DNA from: Gammaproteobacteria bacterium
Lineage (GTDB): Bacteria; Pseudomonadota; Gammaproteobacteria; JAABTG01
Assembly (NCBI GenBank): GCA_034522055.1
Contig: JAXHLS010000006.1
Location: 124,001-188,000, forward strand
Direction of reading: 5' to 3'
DNA length: 64,000 nt
Shown here: positions 57,309 to 64,000 of the stretch, in pieces
Numbering within the stretch: position 1 is the stretch's first letter
Layout: each line of letters opens with the position of its first letter
The notes under the pieces: model-generated
Database searches by the model: none
Told to the model about the DNA's origin: nothing
The model's input: the letters and a program-made list of their open reading frames with translations, nothing else
Position numbers and translations under genes: made by a program

Positions 57309-57323
57309 CACTCGCCTCTAAGC

Positions 57324-59705
57324 ATGTCCGAAGACCTCGTCACCATCCATATCGACGGCCGGGAGCTCAAGGCCCGCCGCGGCACCATGCTCATCGAGGT
57401 GGCGGACGAGGCGGGCATTCACATCCCCCGTTTCTGCTACCACAAGAAGCTGTCGGTGGCGGCCAACTGCCGCATGTGCCTGGTGGAGGTGGAGAAGGCC
57501 CCCAAGCCCCTGCCCGCCTGCGCCACGCCCGTGAACGATGGCATGACGGTGCATACCCGTTCCGAGGAGGCCCTGCGCTCCCAGCGCTCGGTGATGGAAT
57601 TCCTGCTCATCAATCATCCCCTCGATTGCCCCATATGCGACCAGGGCGGCGAGTGCGAGTTGCAGGACGTGGCCATGGGTTACGGCGGCGACGTGTCGCG
57701 CTTCTCCGAGCGCAAGCGCGTGGTGCCGGACAAGGACCTCGGGCCCCTCATCGCCACCGACATGACCCGCTGCATCCATTGCACCCGCTGCGTACGCTTC
57801 GGTGAGGAGATCGCGGGGATCCGCGAACTCGGCGTCACCGGCCGCGGCGAGGATCTGCGCATCGGCACCTTCATCGAGCGCAGCATGGACTCGGAGATGT
57901 CGGGCAACGTCATCGACCTCTGCCCCGTGGGTGCCCTCACCAACAAGCCCTTCCGCTTCAAGGCCCGGGCCTGGGAGCTGATGCAGCGCGCTGGCGTCGC
58001 GCCCCACGACTGCGCCGGCTCCAACCTGTTCCTCCACACCCGCGGCGGCCGCGTCATGCGCGTGGTGCCGAGGGAGAACGAGGCGGTCAACGAGACCTGG
58101 CTGTCGGACCGCGACCGTTACAGCTACCAGGGAATATATGCCGGGGACCGGCTCGAGCGGCCCGCCGTGAAGGTCAAGGGCAAATGGCAGGACGCCGACT
58201 GGGACGTGGCCCTGGAGACGGCCGCCGCGGGTCTGCGGGCCGTGGTGGAGGCCCACGGACCCGCGGAGCTGGGAGCCCTGCTGTCCCCCGCCGCCACCCT
58301 GGAAGAGCATTACCTCACCCAGCGTCTCATGCGCGGCCTGGGCTCGGGCAACATCGATCATCGTCTGCGCCAGGTGGACTTCGGTGACGCCGACAACGAC
58401 CCGCTGTTCCCGGGGCTCAACCTCAGCTTCGCGGAACTCGAGGGGCGGGATGCCTTCCTGGTGGTGGGTTCCCATCTGCGCAAGGAGGTGCCCATCCTCA
58501 ATCACCGCCTGCGCAAGGCGGTGCAGGGGGGCGCGCGGGCCATGTTCCTGAACCCCGCGCGCTACGATTTCAACTATGACACCGTCGTCAACCTCGGCAT
58601 CAATACCGCCGATTGGAGCGCCAACCTGGCGGGCGTGGCCCGGGCCCTGGACAAGGACCTGCCCGCAGGTCCCCTCGGCGAGCTCATCGCCGCGGCCGAG
58701 GTGACCGATGATCATCGCGCCATGGCCGAGGGGCTGGAGACGGCGGAGCGGCCGCTGATCCTGCTCGGCGCCATGGCCCTGGCCCATCCCCAATTCACCA
58801 CCCTGCGTGCCCTGGCGGGTTTCATCGCCCGGGCCACGGGTGGTGTGCGCGGTTACCTGCCCCCGGCCAACGGCGTGGGGGCCCATCTGGCGGGGGCCCT
58901 GCCCCTGCGCGACGCCGGCGGCGCGGCGGCCACCGTGGCCGGTCTCGACGCGGCGGCCATGCTGGAGCGGGGGCTCAAGGGCTTCGTCACCGTCGCCGTG
59001 GAGCCGGCGGCCGACTGCTGGGACGGCCGTCTCGCGGCGCGGCGGCTGCAGGAGGCGGAGTTTACCGTGTGCCTCAGCGCCTACCGTACCCCCGAGCTGG
59101 AGGCCCTGGCCGACGTGCTGCTGCCCATCGGCGTGTTCGCCGAGACCGCCGGCACCCACGTCAACGCCGTCGGCCTGTGGCAGCGCTTCGAGGGCGCGGC
59201 GCGCCCCGTGGGGGAGGCCCGTCCGGCCTGGAAAGTGCTGCGGGTGTTGGCCAACCGGCTCGAGTTGCCGGGCTTCGATTACACTGAGTGCGGCCAGATC
59301 CATGACGAGGTGCGCAAGCGGGTGGACGACCAACCGGTCCGCGCCGGGGATGCCCTGGGCGAACCGGGTGGCGGGGAAGACGGGGCGCTGACGCTGGGTC
59401 GGATCCCGGAACCTGCCATCTACGGCACGGACGCGGTGGTGCGTCGCGCCGGGGCGTTGCAGGATACCCTGGATGGGCGCTCGGCCCGGGAGTCCGTGTA
59501 CCTGCACCCGGCGGACGCCGAGCGTCTGGGGCTGAGTGAAGGAGACCCCGCGCGCCTGACGATGGACGGTGGTGCGGGCGCCGTGACCCTCACCGCGCGG
59601 CTCGATCCGCGGCTCGCCGCGGGCGGGGTGCTGGTCTACATGGGTTCCACGGCCGCCGGCCTCGCCGGCCCGGCCTTCGGAGAGGTGAGCCTGGACAGGG
59701 GCTGA
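57324..59705 (+). CDS. nuoG: NADH-quinone oxidoreductase subunit G
   Basis: 75-kDa iron-sulfur subunit, 793 aa. N-terminal [2Fe-2S] site (C..CRMC.....C in 'CYHKKLSVAANCRMC'), the N5 site 'CPICDQGGECELQD', and the N4 site 'CIHCTRCVRF'...'CPVGALTNKPF'. The rest is a molybdopterin-oxidoreductase-like fold without cofactor ligands. Its N-terminal half follows the usual pattern, and the C-terminal third is the most variable part. It follows the heptamer repeats; the nuoH start is 6 bp after its stop. Confidence 0.96.
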   Translation: MSEDLVTIHIDGRELKARRGTMLIEVADEAGIHIPRFCYHKKLSVAANCRMCLVEVEKAPKPLPACATPVNDGMTVHTRSEEALRSQRSVMEFLLINHPLDCPICDQGGECELQDVAMGYGGDVSRFSERKRVVPDKDLGPLIATDMTRCIHCTRCVRFGEEIAGIRELGVTGRGEDLRIGTFIERSMDSEMSGNVIDLCPVGALTNKPFRFKARAWELMQRAGVAPHDCAGSNLFLHTRGGRVMRVVPRENEAVNETWLSDRDRYSYQGIYAGDRLERPAVKVKGKWQDADWDVALETAAAGLRAVVEAHGPAELGALLSPAATLEEHYLTQRLMRGLGSGNIDHRLRQVDFGDADNDPLFPGLNLSFAELEGRDAFLVVGSHLRKEVPILNHRLRKAVQGGARAMFLNPARYDFNYDTVVNLGINTADWSANLAGVARALDKDLPAGPLGELIAAAEVTDDHRAMAEGLETAERPLILLGAMALAHPQFTTLRALAGFIARATGGVRGYLPPANGVGAHLAGALPLRDAGGAAATVAGLDAAAMLERGLKGFVTVAVEPAADCWDGRLAARRLQEAEFTVCLSAYRTPELEALADVLLPIGVFAETAGTHVNAVGLWQRFEGAARPVGEARPAWKVLRVLANRLELPGFDYTECGQIHDEVRKRVDDQPVRAGDALGEPGGGEDGALTLGRIPEPAIYGTDAVVRRAGALQDTLDGRSARESVYLHPADAERLGLSEGDPARLTMDGGAGAVTLTARLDPRLAAGGVLVYMGSTAAGLAGPAFGEVSLDRG

Positions 59706-59711
59706 TAGGCG

Positions 59712-60866
59712 ATGGAATTCTTTACCGACATGTGGATGGCACTGCCCGAGGGCCTGCGCGCCGTGCTCGCCGCCAGCACCAAGATCATGATGGTGGTGGG
59801 GCCCCTGATGCTGGCCGTGGCCTACGTCACCCTGGCCGAGCGCAAGATCATCGGTTTCATCCAGGTGCGCATCGGACCGAACCGCGTGGGCTTCTTCGGC
59901 CACAGCCTGTGGGGCCTGGGGCAGCCCATCGCCGACGCCGTCAAGCTGCTGTTCAAGGAGATCGTGCTGCCCAGCGGCGCCAACCGGGTGCTGTTTCTCA
60001 TCGCCCCCATGCTCTCCCTCGGTCCGGCCCTGGCGGCCTGGGCGGTGCTGCCCCTGAACGCCGAGTTCGTCATCGCCGACATCAACGCCGGCCTGCTCTA
60101 CATCCTGGCCATGACCTCCGTCGGGGTCTACGGCGTCATCGTGGCGGGGTGGGCCTCCAATTCCAAGTACGCGTTCCTCGGCGCCATGCGCTCGGCCGCC
60201 CAGATCGTGGCCTACGAGATCGCCATGGGCTTTGCCCTGGTGGTGGTGCTGATGGCCGCCGGCAGCCTCAATATTCGCGACATCGTCCTGGCCCAGGAGG
60301 GCGGCGTCCTCGGCTGGTTCTGGGCCCCGCTGCTGCCCATGTTCGTGGTCTATTTCATCTCCGGGGTGGCGGAGACCAACCGCGCGCCTTTCGACGTCGC
60401 GGAAGGGGAGTCGGAGATCGTCGCCGGCTTCCACGTGGACTATTCGGGCATGGCCTTCGCCGTGTTCTTCCTGGCCGAGTACGCCAACATGATCCTCATC
60501 GCGGCCCTGGCGGCCATCCTGTTCCTCGGGGGCTGGCTGTCGCCCTTCGAGGGCACCGCCCTGGGCTCTCTGCCCCTGCTGGGCAACGGCATGCATTGGC
60601 TGCTGCTGAAGATCGCCCTGTTCGTGTTCCTCTATCTGTGGTTCCGGGCCACCTTCCCGCGCTACCGCTATGACCAGATCATGCGCCTGGGCTGGAAGGT
60701 CTTCATCCCCGTCACCCTGGTTTGGCTGGTGGTGGTGGGGGCGGCGGTCATGTATCCGCCCCTGTGGGGCTGGCTCACGGGCTTCGGGCTGGTGGCCGTG
60801 GCGTTGACCCTGCTGCTGGTGGTGGTGCGGGGGGCAGTGAAACCGAGCGGGGTGATCATGCCATGA
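59712..60866 (+). CDS. nuoH: NADH-quinone oxidoreductase subunit H
   Basis: Membrane subunit at the junction of the two complex I arms, 384 aa with eight or nine helices. Family signatures: '[21 protein letters not shown]', '[32 protein letters not shown]' with the acidic quinone-channel loop, and '[23 protein letters not shown]'. The stop overlaps the nuoI start by 4 bp. Confidence 0.97.
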   Translation: MEFFTDMWMALPEGLRAVLAASTKIMMVVGPLMLAVAYVTLAERKIIGFIQVRIGPNRVGFFGHSLWGLGQPIADAVKLLFKEIVLPSGANRVLFLIAPMLSLGPALAAWAVLPLNAEFVIADINAGLLYILAMTSVGVYGVIVAGWASNSKYAFLGAMRSAAQIVAYEIAMGFALVVVLMAAGSLNIRDIVLAQEGGVLGWFWAPLLPMFVVYFISGVAETNRAPFDVAEGESEIVAGFHVDYSGMAFAVFFLAEYANMILIAALAAILFLGGWLSPFEGTALGSLPLLGNGMHWLLLKIALFVFLYLWFRATFPRYRYDQIMRLGWKVFIPVTLVWLVVVGAAVMYPPLWGWLTGFGLVAVALTLLLVVVRGAVKPSGVIMP

Positions 60867-61351
60867 ACGGATTCCGCCATTTCTTCAAGAGCTTCATGCT
60901 GTGGGAACTGCTGGTGGGCATGCGCCTCACCGGACGCTACCTGTTCAAGCGCAAGGTGACGGTGCAGTACCCGGAAGAGAAGACCCCGATGTCGCCGCGC
61001 TTCCGGGGCCTCCACGCCCTGCGCCGCTATCCCAACGGCGAGGAGCGCTGCATCGCCTGCAAACTGTGCGAGGCGGTGTGCCCGGCCCTGGCCATTACCA
61101 TCGACTCCGAGGTGCGCGAGGATGGCAGCCGGCGTACCACGCGTTACGACATCGACCTGGTGAAATGCATCTTCTGTGGCTTCTGCGAGGAGTCGTGTCC
61201 CGTGGATTCCATCGTCGAGACTCGGATCCACGAGTACCACGGCGAGAAGCGCGGCGACCTCTACATGACCAAAGACAAACTGCTGGCGGTGGGTGATAAA
61301 TGGGAGGCCCAGATTGCCGCAGACCGGGCGGAGGACGCACGGTATCGCTGA
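60863..61351 (+). CDS. nuoI: NADH-quinone oxidoreductase subunit I
   Basis: 23-kDa subunit with two [4Fe-4S] clusters (N6a, N6b). 162 aa. Both ferredoxin motifs are complete: [12 protein letters not shown] and [12 protein letters not shown]. The ATG at 60863 overlaps the nuoH end (ATGCCATGA context). An 85-bp gap precedes nuoJ and shows no gene. Confidence 0.97.
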   Translation: MNGFRHFFKSFMLWELLVGMRLTGRYLFKRKVTVQYPEEKTPMSPRFRGLHALRRYPNGEERCIACKLCEAVCPALAITIDSEVREDGSRRTTRYDIDLVKCIFCGFCEESCPVDSIVETRIHEYHGEKRGDLYMTKDKLLAVGDKWEAQIAADRAEDARYR

Positions 61352-61436
61352 AGGCGCGGGGTGCCGATAGGGTGTTTCGCAAACGACAACAGGGCGGGGG
61401 GAATAAAGGCGGCGCAGCGGTGCCGGCCTGATCAAC

Positions 61437-62057
61437 ATGAGTCAGCTAGTCATCTTCTTCGTCTTCGCGGCGATGCTGGTATTCGCCGGGGTCATGGTGA
61501 TCACCGTGCGCAACGCCGTGCATTCCGCCCTGTTCCTGGTGCTCGCCTTCTTCTCCAGCGCGGCCATCTGGCTCCTCATGGAGGCGGAGTTCCTGGCCAT
61601 CGTCCTGGTGTTGGTGTACGTGGGCGCGGTGATGGTGCTGTTCCTGTTCGTGGTCATGATGCTGGATGTCAACACGGCACGCCTCAAGGAGGGCTTCATC
61701 CGCTATCTGCCCGTGGGGCTGCTGGTGGCGGTACTCATCGCCTTCCAACTCATCATGGTGGTGGGAGGCGAGCGCTTCGGCCTCGAGGACTATCCCAAGC
61801 CGGTGCCCAAGGCCGCGGACTACAGCAACACCGAAGCCCTGGGGGCGGTGCTGTATACCGAGTATCTCCTCGCCTTCGAGGTGGCGGCGGTGATCCTGCT
61901 GGTGGCCATCGTGGCCGCCATCTCCCTCACCATGCGCCGGCGCGCCACGGTCAAGCATCAGAAGCCCGAGGTCCAGGTGGCGGTGCGTCGCGAGGACCGC
62001 ATCCGCATCGTCTCGATGGCCTCCGAGCCCCGCGACGGCAGGGAGGACGGCTCGTGA
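61437..62057 (+). CDS. nuoJ: NADH-quinone oxidoreductase subunit J
   Basis: Membrane subunit next to NuoK, 206 aa, five helices. '[47 protein letters not shown]' includes the pi-bulge helix implicated in coupling. The charged tail after residue 165 is long but common. The stop overlaps the GTG start of nuoK. Confidence 0.96.
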   Translation: MSQLVIFFVFAAMLVFAGVMVITVRNAVHSALFLVLAFFSSAAIWLLMEAEFLAIVLVLVYVGAVMVLFLFVVMMLDVNTARLKEGFIRYLPVGLLVAVLIAFQLIMVVGGERFGLEDYPKPVPKAADYSNTEALGAVLYTEYLLAFEVAAVILLVAIVAAISLTMRRRATVKHQKPEVQVAVRREDRIRIVSMASEPRDGREDGS

Positions 62058-62359
62058 TACCCCTTTCCTATGTACTCATCCTGGCGGCCATCATGTTCTG
62101 CCTGTCCATGGCCGGCATCTTCCTCAACCGCAAGAACGTGATCATCCTGCTCATGTCCATCGAACTCATGCTGTTGTCGGTGAACATGAACTTCATCGCC
62201 TTCTCTCATTATCTCGGTGACAACGCGGGCCAGGTGTTCGTGTTCTTCATTCTCACGGTGGCGGCCGCCGAGTCCGCCATCGGTCTGGCGATCCTGGTGG
62301 TGCTGTTCCGCAACCGCCAGACCATCAATGTCGCCGATCTGGATACCATGAAAGGTTAG
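62054..62359 (+). CDS. nuoK: NADH-quinone oxidoreductase subunit K
   Basis: Small antiporter-like membrane subunit, 101 aa, three helices. GTG start at 62054, overlapping the nuoJ stop, giving the family start [19 protein letters not shown]. The conserved helix Glu residues are in '[15 protein letters not shown]' and '[13 protein letters not shown]'. The frame continues far upstream, but that part is antiphase nuoJ. Confidence 0.95.
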   Translation: MIPLSYVLILAAIMFCLSMAGIFLNRKNVIILLMSIELMLLSVNMNFIAFSHYLGDNAGQVFVFFILTVAAAESAIGLAILVVLFRNRQTINVADLDTMKG

Positions 62360-62369
62360 GGCAGTGACC

Positions 62370-64000
62370 ATGGACATGTTCGACATCTATCTGGCCATTC
62401 CCCTGGCCCCCCTGGTGGGCGCCCTCATCGCCGGTCTGTTCGGCAAGGCCATCGGGCGCGCCGGGGCCCACTGGGTCACCATCATCGGCGTGGCGCTATC
62501 CACCGTGCTCTCCTTCGTGGTCTATAACCACCACGTGCTGGAGGGCGGCGCCGCCTTCAACGGCGCCGTCTATACGTGGGGGCTGAGTGACGGCATCGCC
62601 TTCCAGGTGGGCTTCCTCATCGATCAACTGTCCGCCACCATGATGGTGGTGGTGACCTTCGTGTCCCTCATGGTGCACATCTACACCATCGGCTACATGC
62701 ACGACGATCCGGGTTACCAGCGCTTCTTCAGCTACATCTCCCTGTTCACCTTCTCCATGCTCATGCTGGTGATGTCCAACAACTTCCTGCAGCTGTTCTT
62801 CGGCTGGGAGGCGGTGGGGCTGGTGTCCTACCTGCTCATCGGCTTCTGGTTCGACCGGGAATCGGCCATCTATGCCAACATGAAGGCCTTCCTGGTGAAC
62901 CGGGCAGGGGATTTCGGCTTCCTGCTGGGGATCTCGGCGGTGCTGATGTACTTCGGTACCCTGGACTATGCCGAGGTGTTTGCCCGGGCGCCCGAGTTCG
63001 TGGGTACCACCATGGAGATCATCCCCGGTGCCGAGTGGTCCCTGTTCTCGGTCATCTGCATCCTGCTGTTCATCGGCGCCATGGGGAAATCCGCCCAATG
63101 GCCGCTGCACGTGTGGCTGCCCGATTCCATGGAAGGCCCGACGCCCATCTCGGCCCTCATCCATGCCGCCACCATGGTGACCGCCGGCATCTTCATGGTG
63201 AGCCGCATGTCGCCGCTGTTCGAGCTCTCGGAGACGGCCCTGTCCTTCGTCCTCATCATCGGCGCCATCACCGCCTTCTTCATGGGGCTGCTGGGGCTGG
63301 TGCAGAACGACATCAAGCGGGTGGTGGCTTACTCCACCTTGTCCCAACTGGGCTACATGACGGTGGGCCTGGGGGCCTCGGCCTATGCGGCGTCCATGTT
63401 CCATCTCGGCACCCACGCCTTCTTCAAGGCCCTGCTGTTCCTGGGGGCGGGGGCCGTGATCATCGCCATGCATCACGAGCAGGACATGCGCCGCATGGGC
63501 GGGTTGCGTAAATACATGCCCATCACCTATGCCACCGCCCTCATCGGCTCCCTGGCCCTCATCGGCTTTCCGGGCTTCTCGGGCTTCTTCTCCAAGGATG
63601 GCATCATCGAGGCGGTGCACCATTCGGAGCTGTGGGGAGCCGACATCGCCTATATGGCCGTGCTGTCGGGGGTGTTCGTCACCGCCCTGTATTCCTTCCG
63701 CATGTTCTTCATGACCTTCCACGGGCGCGAGCGCATGGACGACCATACCCGGGAGCACCTCCACGAGGCCCCATGGGTGGTCACCGGGCCGTTGATATTG
63801 CTGGCCATCCCGTCGGTGATCATCGGTTGGTGGTGGGCCGAGCCCATGCTGTTTGGCGGCTATTTCGGCGAGGCCATTTTCGTCGCCCCCGAGCACGATA
63901 CCCTGGCCCGCCTGGGGCAGGACTACCATGGGCTGGTGGCGTTCCTGCTCCACGGCATCATGGCGCCACCCTTCTGGCTGGCGGCGCTGGGGGTGCTCAC
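62370..64000 (+). CDS. nuoL: NADH-quinone oxidoreductase subunit L (3' end missing)
   Basis: Largest antiporter-like proton-pumping subunit. The window holds about 543 codons from ATG 62370 and the frame stays open to the end, so about 60-120 C-terminal residues, with the end of the lateral helix, are missing. Signatures: 'FVSLMVHIYTIGYMHDDPGYQRFFSYISLFTFSMLMLV', 'GWEAVGLVSYLLIGFWF', the key Lys in 'GKSAQWPLHVWLPDSMEGPTPISALIHAATMVTAG', and 'YSTLSQLGYM'. It starts 10 bp after nuoK; a GTG 6 bp upstream is possible. nuoM and nuoN are expected beyond the window. Confidence 0.96.
   Translation, partial: MDMFDIYLAIPLAPLVGALIAGLFGKAIGRAGAHWVTIIGVALSTVLSFVVYNHHVLEGGAAFNGAVYTWGLSDGIAFQVGFLIDQLSATMMVVVTFVSLMVHIYTIGYMHDDPGYQRFFSYISLFTFSMLMLVMSNNFLQLFFGWEAVGLVSYLLIGFWFDRESAIYANMKAFLVNRAGDFGFLLGISAVLMYFGTLDYAEVFARAPEFVGTTMEIIPGAEWSLFSVICILLFIGAMGKSAQWPLHVWLPDSMEGPTPISALIHAATMVTAGIFMVSRMSPLFELSETALSFVLIIGAITAFFMGLLGLVQNDIKRVVAYSTLSQLGYMTVGLGASAYAASMFHLGTHAFFKALLFLGAGAVIIAMHHEQDMRRMGGLRKYMPITYATALIGSLALIGFPGFSGFFSKDGIIEAVHHSELWGADIAYMAVLSGVFVTALYSFRMFFMTFHGRERMDDHTREHLHEAPWVVTGPLILLAIPSVIIGWWWAEPMLFGGYFGEAIFVAPEHDTLARLGQDYHGLVAFLLHGIMAPPFWLAALGVL

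Overview
The window is GC-rich and densely coded, and reads as the chromosome of a gammaproteobacterium. The housekeeping order bamE/fur, recN, nadK, hrcA-grpE-dnaK-dnaJ, dapB, carAB, greA, yhbY/rlmE, ftsH, glmM, tpiA-secG-tRNA-Leu-nuoA... is a gammaproteobacterial arrangement. The accessory genes (Rnf complex, B12-dependent ribonucleotide reductase, ba3-type oxidase, molybdoenzyme maturation genes) suggest a respiratory, oxygen-flexible organism, perhaps of the Chromatiales/Ectothiorhodospiraceae type. That placement is an inference from gene content, not from a search.

Left part (1-17.6 kb). The end of an rnf operon (rnfG, rnfE) is followed by REP-like palindromic repeats. Then come nrdJ, smpB, a ba3 cytochrome oxidase operon (small subunit IIa, II, I, a diheme cytochrome c and a CcoI-type copper ATPase), another repeat block, mobA-mobB-moeA, a sigma-54-type activator with a degenerate receiver domain, and a two-gene operon (fdhD plus an HTH/periplasmic-binding-protein-like regulator). 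The Mo-cofactor genes, activator and fdhD look like one functional theme: building and regulating a molybdenum or tungsten formate dehydrogenase encoded elsewhere. Similar GGACA-type boxes lie upstream of both the activator and fdhD.

Middle (17.6-27.4 kb). A Ser/Thr kinase-HDOD-GAF protein lies downstream of a minus-strand type II secretion operon gspH-I-J-K-L-M-C-D. The operon lacks gspE, gspF and gspG, and its GspC is short. A sodium:neurotransmitter symporter family transporter, ratA and ratB follow on the plus strand.

Right part (29.7-64 kb). The region holds the core housekeeping run, with a sigma-32 promoter before dnaK, a structured leader before carA, a strong terminator after ftsH and a sigma-70 promoter before tpiA. 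It ends in the complex I operon (nuoA-nuoK complete; nuoL cut by the window end). Heptamer tandem repeats interrupt the nuoF-nuoG junction.

The most unusual items are the composite REP (BIME-like) elements at three loci, the activator that has lost its phosphoacceptor Asp together with the shared operator-like boxes, the kinase-HDOD-GAF fusion beside the split secretion operon, and several strong leader hairpins.
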